Translations under genes and position numbers: made by a program
DNA from: Acinetobacter silvestris
Lineage (GTDB): Bacteria > Pseudomonadota > Gammaproteobacteria > Pseudomonadales > Moraxellaceae
Assembly (NCBI RefSeq): GCF_002135235.1
Contig: NZ_NEGB01000001.1
Coordinates: 1-64,000 of the forward strand
Reading direction: 5' to 3'
Length of the DNA: 64,000 nt
In this document: positions 47,940 to 56,452 of the stretch, piece by piece
Layout: every line of letters begins with the position of its first letter
How positions within the stretch are numbered: the stretch's first letter is position 1
The notes under the pieces: generated by a model
Database searches by the model: none
Seen by the model: the letters and a program-made list of their open reading frames with translations, nothing else
Told to the model about the DNA's origin: nothing

Positions 47940-48317
47940 ATGACTAATATATACGGAATATTACTAACAGCAATCGCCCTCACCGCTTGCTCAACCACAC
48001 CTACCAATCCCAACACGCCTATCGTTTTAGAACAACACACAAACATCTCTGCTGAACCATCTACAAAACACAACCTTGCACGTTTAATCAAGCAAAAAGA
48101 CAACTGCGTGATCGAATTTACAGGCAAATTTGAAACAGGCAAAGCCACAGAACATTGGATTTTTAAAGGTGAGCAACTTATTTCAGTAGTCTCAAATGTA
48201 AATGCCACAATTGAAACCAAACAAACTATTTTTGATGTACAAAATCCAGAACAACAAAGCAATTTTAGTATGCTCAAAAAGAACTTTAAACACTCAAACC
48301 TAAAACAATGTGATTAG
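47940..48317 (+). CDS. Hypothetical lipoprotein
   Basis: A 125-residue protein with a signal peptide and lipobox LTACS; the mature part is small, with two Cys (DNCVIEF and LKQCD). No family recognised. Weak AAGAAG ribosome site before the ATG. It follows the decayed DUF4062 gene by 50 bp. Confidence 0.75.
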   Translation: MTNIYGILLTAIALTACSTTPTNPNTPIVLEQHTNISAEPSTKHNLARLIKQKDNCVIEFTGKFETGKATEHWIFKGEQLISVVSNVNATIETKQTIFDVQNPEQQSNFSMLKKNFKHSNLKQCD

Positions 48318-48373
48318 TATAAATGGTGTCGCCAATTACCTAGAGCGTATAACCTAAAATGAAAGAGGAAATT

Positions 48374-48445
48374 ATGAAGACTTTTCTTCACAATCATTCA
48401 GCTTTGTTTCATTTTTATAATTTGCTGTATCAATTTTCTGACTAA
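48374..48445 (+). CDS. Candidate 23-residue small ORF
   Basis: ATG with an AGAGGAA site 5 bases upstream, 23 codons rich in Phe, His and Leu (MKTFLHNHSALFHFYNLL). It may be a leader peptide or chance; no relative known. It lies in the 217-bp gap before the next gene. Confidence 0.25.
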   Translation: MKTFLHNHSALFHFYNLLYQFSD

Positions 48446-48534
48446 ATCAATTATAGAAATACTTTTACACGTATTATGAGCTCAAAGTTATATAGCCAAT
48501 ACATCGCTACACAAAATGAAGGTGAAAAATCATA

Positions 48535-49095
48535 ATGAATACGATGAAAGTTTTCTGTCTTGCAGCAACAATTTTAGCAACACCCTCTTTTCTTTATGCT
48601 CAAGCTACAAATAATACAAAAACAGTACCTTATGGAGATAATCCGAATATTTTTAAGGTATTGGCGTATAAAACCGGTGAAAAAATTCAAAATACTGCTG
48701 AAAAAGTCGGAACAGCCACAGAAAAAGGCATCCAAAAAATTAAGCCTAAAGTCGATGAGACTTGGGACAATACCAAGACCTACACCACTGAACAGGCAGA
48801 AATTGCAAAGGAGAATACCCGAAAAGGTATTGATACTGCGATAAAGAAAGTGAATGAAACCAAAGATTCAGTCATCGGTACGAGTGGTGGGAATGTCCCT
48901 ATTCAGCATAATTCATTAAGCCAAAATTCGGGCTTGGCAAATACTACAACTCCAGTTACAGCACCTCTGGTTTCTACGCCAACAAAAAATGCGGTTGCAG
49001 TATCTAAAATTACCCAAGCAGCCGCACCAATCAATAACAACAGCTCAAAGCAAAACATCACTCAAGATGAAATTTCAGCCGATATTCCACATTAA
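48535..49095 (+). CDS. Hypothetical exported protein with amphipathic repeats
   Basis: A 186-residue protein with a signal peptide ending near LYAQA (~residue 23). Residues about 45-120 carry Lys/Glu/Thr-rich amphipathic segments with loose repeats (EKIQNTAEKVGTATEKGIQKI, then TKTYTTEQAEIAKENTRKG), LEA-like in look. The tail is Thr/Asn/Pro-rich and probably disordered. Function unknown; periplasmic or cell-surface placement is inferred. Confidence 0.75.
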   Translation: MNTMKVFCLAATILATPSFLYAQATNNTKTVPYGDNPNIFKVLAYKTGEKIQNTAEKVGTATEKGIQKIKPKVDETWDNTKTYTTEQAEIAKENTRKGIDTAIKKVNETKDSVIGTSGGNVPIQHNSLSQNSGLANTTTPVTAPLVSTPTKNAVAVSKITQAAAPINNNSSKQNITQDEISADIPH

Positions 49096-49103
49096 TTGCG
49101 CAT

Positions 49104-49134
49104 AAAAAATCCCACCGCTTGGTGGGATTTTTTT
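49104..49134. terminator. Bidirectional terminator
   Basis: AAAAAATCCCACC / GGTGGGATTTTTTT; it sits between two convergent genes and touches the stop codon of the dehydrogenase gene. Confidence 0.9.
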
Positions 49135-50086
49135 AGCTCACTCGTCGTATCGGCTGTCCTTGTTGAAAGGCTTGCATATTTTCAACCAGTTGATTCAGCA
49201 TTCTTTGCCGAGCTTCAACACTGCCCCACGCACTATGTGGGGTAATAATTAAGTTAGGTATATCATCTGACAATAAAACATTGCCTTGTTTGGGCGGCTC
49301 AACGCTCAGTACATCCGTTGCCGCACCTGCAATTTGGCCTTGGCGTAAAGCATCAGCCAGCGCTTGTTCATTGACAATACCCCCACGTGCGCAGTTGACT
49401 AGAAATGCAGTTTTCTTCATCACTGCAAATTCTTTAGCTGCAATTAAATCACGCGTTGCATCGGTCAAGGGGCAATGTAAACTGAGAAAATCAACTTGTG
49501 ATAAAAGCTCAGTGAATGGCGTCCGTGTGGAATCTATCGGGCGATGCGGCAATGCTCCAACTAAAACCTTCATGCCAAAGGCTTCAGCCAATTTTGCAAC
49601 GGCTTTGCCCAATTCCCCATAACCCAGAATGCCTAAAGTCTTACCTGATAATTCAACAATGGGAAAATCTAACAAACAAAAACTGGACGATTTATTCCAT
49701 TGCCCTTGTTTCACAGCTCGATCGTATTGCAGTAAAGAGTTTGCCAAAGCCAACATCAATGAAAGCGTATGTTGTGCCACGGCGGATGTCCCATAGCCCT
49801 GACAATTACTCACGACAATCCCTTGCTGCTGGGCTTGTTTTAAATCAACGTTATTGGTTCCAGTGGCTGAAATCAAAATCAATTTTAAATTTGGACATTG
49901 TTGAATAATTTCAGCATCCAGCACGACTTTATTGGTAATCACCACATCTACGGCTTGAATACGCTCCAAAACCTGTTCACTTGAGGTAGATGGATAAAGT
50001 ACCAGATCATCAAATACCGCTTTGAGCTGACTAAAGTCCAAGTCATCTTTATCTAAAGACTGATAATCTAAAAAGACAGCTTTCAT
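49133..50086 (-). CDS. D-2-hydroxyacid dehydrogenase, glycerate dehydrogenase-like
   Basis: NAD-dependent reductase of 2-oxoacids, 317 residues. The Rossmann motif GILGYGELGKAVA is at about 153-165, the conserved CARGG includes the catalytic Arg, and HSAWGS holds the catalytic His; the Glu is within VLSVEPP. It best resembles glycerate/hydroxypyruvate reductases, but the substrate cannot be fixed by eye. Minus strand, downstream of the hydrolase gene by about 67 bp. Confidence 0.9.
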   Translation of the reverse strand: MKAVFLDYQSLDKDDLDFSQLKAVFDDLVLYPSTSSEQVLERIQAVDVVITNKVVLDAEIIQQCPNLKLILISATGTNNVDLKQAQQQGIVVSNCQGYGTSAVAQHTLSLMLALANSLLQYDRAVKQGQWNKSSSFCLLDFPIVELSGKTLGILGYGELGKAVAKLAEAFGMKVLVGALPHRPIDSTRTPFTELLSQVDFLSLHCPLTDATRDLIAAKEFAVMKKTAFLVNCARGGIVNEQALADALRQGQIAGAATDVLSVEPPKQGNVLLSDDIPNLIITPHSAWGSVEARQRMLNQLVENMQAFQQGQPIRRVS

Positions 50087-50153
50087 GTTTTATCCCTATT
50101 ACTCACCACGGCGAAAAATTTTCAATCCGAACGACGCACAAATCAATTTATCG

Positions 50154-51416
50154 TTAAATAACGACAAACTTTTCAGGGTCTTGTACCGAATCTGATTCAA
50201 AACTACAGCTGCCCTGCATATCACAGCTCATATATAAGTTTTTATAACTTAATACATAAAAATCAATGCACTTTTTGATAACAATCGGATTCATATCTAA
50301 AGAGAGTGCATCATCCCTTTTAAATAACTTCGTCACTCGGCGATCATTCATACAAATTAAATAGGTCTGTTTTTTGATTTCCACTTGCGCCAGACTGCTA
50401 TTTTCGACATGTAAAGGAATAATATATTTACCATTTATATCAATTACTTGTTGATCATAGCTTTCAATTTTCTGGGTAATGACATTAAAAACTAAAACAT
50501 TGCCAAAACAGTCTTGTAACTGGGTTTTATTTTCAAAAGGTAAATTGACCTGAATCCCCAGTTTTTTCAGATCCTGCTCATCTACCCGTTTATTGTTTAA
50601 TAAAATTCGGGTAATGGTTTGCTTTAAACTAGCATCAAAAAAACTACTATCTAATTGCAGATCAATGGTTTTTAAAATTTTGCCTAAAGCTTCGTTATGT
50701 GTCCCTAATAAATGTGCAATCACGCTGCGATAATAAAACTTACTGTTCTTTTTCACTTCACGTATTTGCTTATAGAAATAGGTTTGATCGTATGGATGTT
50801 CAATAAAATCATGCAATAAAGATGAACTTGCCAAAACCGCAATCGCGTCATGCCCAGTATACGGGAGGTGTAATGTATGTAGCTGCGGAATGAGCGGTTT
50901 GATTTTTAAGTAATGCTCTTTATCATTTTCAAAATAAGGATCATAAACCACAATATATTCACATTCTGGTGCAATATCCTGCGCCTGAATACGCATATCA
51001 GCATTCAGCTTTGCATCATAGAAATCTGTATAACGGCGATCTTCTACTTCATTTGGGTCAATCGAATATTGCGGCACCATAGCCACCACACGTTGCATAT
51101 TGAGAAGCATTGAATATTTTATAGCAGCATACCCACCCATTGAGCCACCATAGCCAACAATGCGCTGGTATTGCGCTAAAATCGGTTGTAACTGCAGTAA
51201 TAGCTCCGCCATACTTGATGCAGGAAACCATGATTTTTCTTTCGGCATAATTCCGACCACACTGTAATCATATTTACTTAATGATTTTTCAGCATTAATC
51301 GAAAGCCCTTTGGCACGTGAGATTAAATCACCAAAAGAGAGCACCAAAGTATCAGAATTGCCTTTTAGGTAAATGGCTCTGATTTGTTCGTCTTCAAAAA
51401 TGATCTGCTTATCCAT
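50154..51416 (-). CDS. Uncharacterised alpha/beta-hydrolase-like protein
   Basis: A 420-residue protein. The first 220 residues look like an alpha/beta hydrolase: nucleophile elbow YGGSMGGYAA with S92, and D159 (VVYDPYF) and H189 (YTGHDAI) as plausible partners of the triad. The following half (~220-420) is beta-rich and unrelated to known families to my eye. No signal peptide or membrane segment. Family and substrate not recognised; the elbow pattern is also seen in surface-polysaccharide-associated hydrolases. Confidence 0.72.
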   Translation of the reverse strand: MDKQIIFEDEQIRAIYLKGNSDTLVLSFGDLISRAKGLSINAEKSLSKYDYSVVGIMPKEKSWFPASSMAELLLQLQPILAQYQRIVGYGGSMGGYAAIKYSMLLNMQRVVAMVPQYSIDPNEVEDRRYTDFYDAKLNADMRIQAQDIAPECEYIVVYDPYFENDKEHYLKIKPLIPQLHTLHLPYTGHDAIAVLASSSLLHDFIEHPYDQTYFYKQIREVKKNSKFYYRSVIAHLLGTHNEALGKILKTIDLQLDSSFFDASLKQTITRILLNNKRVDEQDLKKLGIQVNLPFENKTQLQDCFGNVLVFNVITQKIESYDQQVIDINGKYIIPLHVENSSLAQVEIKKQTYLICMNDRRVTKLFKRDDALSLDMNPIVIKKCIDFYVLSYKNLYMSCDMQGSCSFESDSVQDPEKFVVI

Positions 51417-51539
51417 TACAACACCGAGACATAGGCTCTCTTATCTTTAGCATAAAAATTAAACAAATAGATAACTTGCCTATTCATCACATCAGATGTC
51501 ATATTTTATAGATACTACACAGATAAAAAAGCGCAAAAT

Positions 51540-52319
51540 ATGACACATTCCTTACATCCTGCTGCACAAAAAGGCTTCAGTTCTGCGGCTGAACTCTATC
51601 AACAAGTTCGTCCAAGCTACCCACCAGAGATCATGACATGGTTAAAGGATGAACTGCAACTCAATCGCCAGTCTACAGTCGTGGACTTAGGTGCAGGTAC
51701 AGGCAAGTTCCTCAATTATCTCCAACAAGTCACCCCGCAGACCATTGCCATCGAACCGATTGCAGAAATGCTTGAACAATTGAAAATAGTACATCCTGAA
51801 GCACAGGTGCTACAAGCATCCAGTGATCATATTCCACTACCGTCTGAAAGTATTGATGCTGTTTTGTGTGCTCAATCTTTTCACTGGTTTGCCAACATTG
51901 AAAGCTTAAACGAAATTTATCATATCCTAAAACCAGAGGGACACTTAGGTCTGGTCTGGAACCAACGCGATGAAGAGGTCAGCTGGGTCAAAGCATTAGC
52001 AGATCTGCTCACACCACTGGAAGGTAATACACCACGCTATCATAGCGGTGCATGGAAAAAGGTCTTTGAACATCAATTTTTATTTCGACTAGAAAGTGTC
52101 AAACTCTTTTCTCAACTGCAAAAAGGCACTGTAAATGATGTGGTGAGTAAGCGCTTATTGTCCACCAGCTTTATTGCCGCAATGCCACCAGCGGAACAAT
52201 TCAAATTACAGCAGCAATTTGAACAGATTATTTTGGAACATACTGGTAAATCCCCTCAAGATGAAATTGAGTTTCCTTATGTCACCTATGCCTATCACTT
52301 TAGAAAATTTGCAGATTAA
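51540..52319 (+). CDS. Class I SAM-dependent methyltransferase
   Basis: 259 residues; SAM-binding motif I is VVDLGAGTGKFLNYL (~residues 45-59), then AIEPIAEML and VLCAQSFHWFANIE. It resembles the Methyltransf_11 family (small-molecule type). Substrate unknown. Followed 24 bp later by a lipoprotein gene, so the two may be co-transcribed. Confidence 0.87.
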   Translation: MTHSLHPAAQKGFSSAAELYQQVRPSYPPEIMTWLKDELQLNRQSTVVDLGAGTGKFLNYLQQVTPQTIAIEPIAEMLEQLKIVHPEAQVLQASSDHIPLPSESIDAVLCAQSFHWFANIESLNEIYHILKPEGHLGLVWNQRDEEVSWVKALADLLTPLEGNTPRYHSGAWKKVFEHQFLFRLESVKLFSQLQKGTVNDVVSKRLLSTSFIAAMPPAEQFKLQQQFEQIILEHTGKSPQDEIEFPYVTYAYHFRKFAD

Positions 52320-52343
52320 ATTATTGATTGGAGCGTATTTATC

Positions 52344-52904
52344 ATGAATAAATTATCAAATCCTGTACTGCTCACTAGCTTACTATCCATCACCCTGCTG
52401 ATCACCGCATGTACGCCTAAGCCCGAACAAATACCTAATGATCAGAATCAAGCGACGGATACCTCTCCCAAAGTACTGGATCAGCTCAAAACCAAACCCA
52501 TTAAAGAATTTCCAGCGACACCAGATGATGCGCATGATATTGCGCTACTGACTGAATATGATCAAAAATTTAGTGAAATGAACAATGAATTAGAGGCCGA
52601 TCTAGAAAAAAGAGCGGTTGAAGGCAAACTCTCAGCTGAAATATCTCAGCAATTAAAACGAGATAGCATTCAGTCTTCACTCAATATGCTCAAAGATTTA
52701 GATTTAAAAACTCAACAAGGGCGCTATATCCAAGGCTTACTTTATCAATATTGGGAAAATCAAGCCAAAGTCTATGATGAGAAAAAACAGTCACCTGATG
52801 GTGAGCTAAAACAGCCATCTGATGCAGTAAAAGGTATGGGAGAGCTGTTTACAGCACAAGAACAACTAGATCATTGGAAAGCCAAGACCGAGAAACATTC
52901 CTGA
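52344..52904 (+). CDS. Hypothetical lipoprotein
   Basis: 186 residues, signal peptide with lipobox LITAC, then a Pro/Asp-rich linker and a charged helical part (about 70-186) with likely coiled-coil segments (SEMNNELEADLEKRAVEGKLSAE). No family recognised. GGAG upstream of the ATG, 24 bp after the methyltransferase gene. Confidence 0.78.
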   Translation: MNKLSNPVLLTSLLSITLLITACTPKPEQIPNDQNQATDTSPKVLDQLKTKPIKEFPATPDDAHDIALLTEYDQKFSEMNNELEADLEKRAVEGKLSAEISQQLKRDSIQSSLNMLKDLDLKTQQGRYIQGLLYQYWENQAKVYDEKKQSPDGELKQPSDAVKGMGELFTAQEQLDHWKAKTEKHS

Positions 52905-52921
52905 CATTTTTTAGCAATAAC

Positions 52922-52947
52922 AATAGGTGGCATCAAATCCACCTATT
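52922..52947. repeat. Hairpin after the lipoprotein gene
   Basis: AATAGGTGG / CCACCTATT with an 8-base loop; only a weak T-run on either strand. Possible terminator. Confidence 0.55.
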
Positions 52948-53081
52948 CGGCTGACATCTAAGATATGCCCTTCAAACTTACGAAAACTGTCTTTGTACGT
53001 TCCAGATTTCGACCACAAGCGACGACTTTTACAATCCCTTAGCGAGCTTCTAGCTACTCTAAATACGAGATACAAATAAGA

Positions 53082-53489
53082 TTAAGAAATCCGAATTCGA
53101 CATTGCCACAATTGCTCAGGCTGTTTAGCCGATTCCCAAGAGCGGACATAGACCAACTCAATTAAATCTTGCCCAGGCTTTTGTGCTGTAAATTTAAAGG
53201 TTTTTATTCTTCCAACACCTACAGCACCATCTTCAGCATCTTTCTGTAGAAAAGTTTCTTCAGTTTTAAAATTCTGTACAGGTTGAGCCAGTTGCCATTG
53301 ATAACCCGTACTTGGATTTTCTGGCGCATTAAATAGCAAAATTTCGCCGACTTTCATTTCCATTAACGTCGGACATTTTTGCTTTAACGTATAGATGTGA
53401 GTTTTAGCAATCCCTGTTGAACTCGGACTGTGACAAGCAGATAAGCCCATTCCCAATAATATCACTACAATACTGCCGAAAGTTTTCAT
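53082..53489 (-). CDS. Chagasin-like cysteine protease inhibitor (I42), lipoprotein
   Basis: 135 residues with signal peptide and lipobox LSACH. The three chagasin loops are recognisable: NPSTGYQW, GVGRIKTFKF and RSWESAKQPEQ. Such inhibitors block papain-type cysteine proteases; in bacteria the target (host, predator or own enzyme) is usually unknown. The ATG at 53489 follows a GGGG; an in-frame TTG just upstream is less likely. Downstream on the same strand an open frame continues past the stop. Confidence 0.85.
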   Translation of the reverse strand: MKTFGSIVVILLGMGLSACHSPSSTGIAKTHIYTLKQKCPTLMEMKVGEILLFNAPENPSTGYQWQLAQPVQNFKTEETFLQKDAEDGAVGVGRIKTFKFTAQKPGQDLIELVYVRSWESAKQPEQLWQCRIRIS

Positions 53490-53571
53490 CAATCTATACC
53501 CCAGATCCTATCCTCTTCTGCTTATAATTACAGCAAATCAATCAAGAGTCTCTAGTTTTACTCAATATCAG

Positions 53572-54132
53572 TTAAATATTTTGTTTTTCAATCCATTGAA
53601 TGGAATTCACGCGAATCAACTTGCACGCGCCATCTCCAACACCGTTCCAATCTAAAGCAGATTTCCAGACCAAGTCTTTATCATTCACTTGGACTAAATC
53701 ACCATTTAAACGCACTAAATCGCCCCGCCGTACTTTTTTAATTTGTTTGGCAATTTCAGGATTGGCAGGAATAATATTCATATTACTCACCAATTGAGTT
53801 GCCAATTGCGGTGGAATAGGCGTGCGTGCCATTTTCCAATTTAAATAACGATCATATTGGTTAATCGAAATTTGACGGGCAATTTCGGGCTCAGTAAACA
53901 AACCACGGGTCACAGCATAATCAATCGGTGAAAACTTCGCTTGCTCATCTGAAAAATACTCTTTTGAGCCTAAAATTCGAAATTCACCTTGAAATGGTTC
54001 TAAGACTGAAATTTTCTGATCTTTAACAATCGGCGCTAAGCCTTTCGCAATATTATATTGAGCCGATGAATCAGCATTGGCATGTAATGCACTAAATGCA
54101 CATAACGCAGCAAAAAATAATTTTTTTGTCAT
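53572..54132 (-). CDS. Hypothetical exported protein
   Basis: 186 residues with a short signal peptide (ends near ALHANAD). No family recognised; the sequence has an internal charged segment RRGDLVRLNGDLVQVNDKDLVW that looks like a small SH3-like or beta-rich unit. GGAGGG lies just before the ATG at 54132. It lies upstream of the chagasin-like gene (82-bp gap) on the same strand. Confidence 0.75.
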   Translation of the reverse strand: MTKKLFFAALCAFSALHANADSSAQYNIAKGLAPIVKDQKISVLEPFQGEFRILGSKEYFSDEQAKFSPIDYAVTRGLFTEPEIARQISINQYDRYLNWKMARTPIPPQLATQLVSNMNIIPANPEIAKQIKKVRRGDLVRLNGDLVQVNDKDLVWKSALDWNGVGDGACKLIRVNSIQWIEKQNI

Positions 54133-54307
54133 AGATCCCTCCAAAATCGTCGAATCAATATTGTCATCTGACTCAAGTATGGACTTAAACCTTTATCAGA
54201 AAATCAAGATTGAGTAACAAAATATAGAAATTTCGTCACTTTTTTGTCTTATCTTTTGTCCAGCATATTGGTTAGAATCAAAGCACTACAATTAAAAAGT
54301 TTAAGTC

Positions 54308-54931
54308 ATGATTTATAAATTTTATCAGCAACATATTTTTCCACATATGCTCAATCAAGTCATGCAAACACCAAGCTTAATGCAAAGTCGGCATGAACTC
54401 CTTTCCAGTATTCAAGGTGAAGTACTAGAAATTGGTTTTGGCACAGGGTTAAATATTTCTTTTTATCAAAACATTGATAAATTATATGCGCTTGAACCTA
54501 ATTCTGATGTTTATCAATTGGCTCATCAACGTATTCAAAAGGCCCCTTTTCAAGTTCAACATATTCAAGCCAGTGCAGAAAAATTACCTTTCGCTGATGC
54601 ATCACTCGACAACATTGTCAGCACGTGGACCATGTGTAGTATTGCCAATTTAGAAACGGCGATCGCAGAAATTTATCGGGTGTTAAAACCACAAGGTACA
54701 TTACACTTAGTTGAACACGTTCAATATCATGACAATAATACCTTAAAAAAATTACAAGATATTTTTACACCATTACAGAAAAAGATTGCAGATGGCTGTC
54801 ATTTAAATCGAAATATTGAATTGGCACTCTCCAATGCCCATTTTAAATTTGTACTCAAAGCCTCTTATGATGCAAATGGACTGCCTAAAATTGGACGTCG
54901 TATGTTTTTTGCAAAAGCACAAAAAATGTAG
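54308..54931 (+). CDS. Class I SAM-dependent methyltransferase
   Basis: 207 residues; motif I VLEIGFGTGLNISFY (~37-51), post-motif ALEPNS, and STWTMCSIANLETAIAEIYRVLKPQG. It resembles UbiE/phosphatidylethanolamine-type methyltransferases; lipid or small-molecule substrate is inferred. Poor ribosome site. Single gene with a 150-bp gap to the next gene. Confidence 0.86.
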   Translation: MIYKFYQQHIFPHMLNQVMQTPSLMQSRHELLSSIQGEVLEIGFGTGLNISFYQNIDKLYALEPNSDVYQLAHQRIQKAPFQVQHIQASAEKLPFADASLDNIVSTWTMCSIANLETAIAEIYRVLKPQGTLHLVEHVQYHDNNTLKKLQDIFTPLQKKIADGCHLNRNIELALSNAHFKFVLKASYDANGLPKIGRRMFFAKAQKM

Positions 54932-55081
54932 AAATAATTTTGATCATTACATTCATTTGATTCAATATTTCACGCAACAATGATTTAAAAATATCAAAAT
55001 ATGAACACTGCATGTTTTGATATTTTTAAGCTGATGGCCATATGAAAATATAGAATCGATGGGTAATATTAAAAAATAAGT

Positions 55082-55549
55082 TTAATCTGCAAAATCAATT
55101 CTTATAGTTTCAAAACGCACCCGTCCCTCTCGAACGGCCTGAGCAACGGCTTGCTGTCCTTTGGTTAAACGCGCACCACCACTTTTAATATCAATTAACA
55201 CCACTTCAATATCTTCAGCGGCACCATCACCATCTCTAAAATTGCTATACCCATCAAAAACTACATAATCAATCGGATCACCCAAAAACTTGGCGTCACT
55301 GGGTAAATATTGAAACTCGGGCATAATCGGTGCCAGTTGCTCCGCCATCTTACCTTTCAAGACTGCACGACTGGTATTGACACTGCGCTTTCGTGCACTG
55401 ACCAAAGCCTGCTGATGTTCCAATTCCAACTCGGCAATATATTGCTCATATTCTGCTTTAATTTTTCCATTGCGAGTGCTGGACAATACTATTGTGGTCA
55501 ACACAATCCCGATACACGCACCAATTAACATTGCCATCCAAATGGACAT
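55082..55549 (-). CDS. Holliday-junction-resolvase-related nuclease (COG4741-like)
   Basis: 155 residues. An N-terminal membrane helix (MSIWMAMLIGACIGIVLT) is followed by a coiled stretch and a PD-(D/E)XK-type nuclease core at about 88-135 (GDPIDYVVFDG, then IEVVLIDIKSGGARLTKGQQA). Predicted endonucleases of this type are membrane-tethered and of unknown role. Divergent from an orphan ParA gene. Confidence 0.83.
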   Translation of the reverse strand: MSIWMAMLIGACIGIVLTTIVLSSTRNGKIKAEYEQYIAELELEHQQALVSARKRSVNTSRAVLKGKMAEQLAPIMPEFQYLPSDAKFLGDPIDYVVFDGYSNFRDGDGAAEDIEVVLIDIKSGGARLTKGQQAVAQAVREGRVRFETIRIDFAD

Positions 55550-55677
55550 GCTTTCATCCTAAATCTAAAACTCAGCACAATGTAAACAACAACTAAACTT
55601 TTGTCATGTATCATCTTCTGACTAAAAATAATGCTAAGCTAAGATCAAACATTTATTGCCGACTTTAATTGTAACTC

Positions 55678-56322
55678 ATGAAAACAATACTCATTGCAAA
55701 TCTAAAAGGCGGCTGTGGTAAAACAATTACTGCAATTACATTAGCTTCAGCTTTGGCTCAAAAAGGGTATAAAGTCGCACTTGCAGATGCCGACAATCAA
55801 AAATCAGCTTTACTATGGCTCAAGCAACGCCTTGAAGATGCAGCAACAATTCAAAGTTTAGATTGGCGACACGAAAAATCGATTGGCGAAGCACCGAAAA
55901 ATTTAGAATATTTAATTATTGATGCACCAGGTGCACTCACAGGCGAACATGCGGAGCAATTGATTAGTGAATGTCATGCCATTGTGACACCACTCCAACC
56001 TTCTTTTTTTGACATTGATAGTACCAAACGTTTTTTAAAGCATATTCAAGAGATTAAGCGTATTCGCAAAGGTAAAGTGGCAGTACATTTAGTCGCAAAT
56101 CGAATAAAACCCAATAGTTCAAGCTCGAAAGACATTCAACAATTTTTCGACAAAATTGAGCAAAAACCTGTCGCTTGGATTTCAGAACGTAGTGCCTATG
56201 GACAATTAGCCATGCATGGTTTGAGTATTTTTGATAAACCACAAAAAAACTATTTAGCGATTCAAGACCAATGGCAACCGTTGCTTGATGCGCTGATTGA
56301 TGACCCAAGTGATTGGTTCTAA
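55678..56322 (+). CDS. ParA-family ATPase, orphan
   Basis: 214 residues; deviant Walker A KGGCGKT at residues 10-16, then Walker A' and B equivalents (LADADNQKSALLWLK, YLIIDAPGAL). No parB follows, so it is a chromosomal orphan, perhaps positioning a cargo protein. The opposite gene encodes a membrane-anchored nuclease, but no direct link is shown. Confidence 0.88.
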   Translation: MKTILIANLKGGCGKTITAITLASALAQKGYKVALADADNQKSALLWLKQRLEDAATIQSLDWRHEKSIGEAPKNLEYLIIDAPGALTGEHAEQLISECHAIVTPLQPSFFDIDSTKRFLKHIQEIKRIRKGKVAVHLVANRIKPNSSSSKDIQQFFDKIEQKPVAWISERSAYGQLAMHGLSIFDKPQKNYLAIQDQWQPLLDALIDDPSDWF

Positions 56323-56452
56323 ATTTTAGAAAATATAAGCAAGTCGTACTTTTGATAATTTTTAATATATGATGAAAAACATGTACTGAATGATGTCTAC
56401 CAAAGAATGGGGACATTTTTCCATGAAAATTTAAATGAGATTAGAGTGATTA

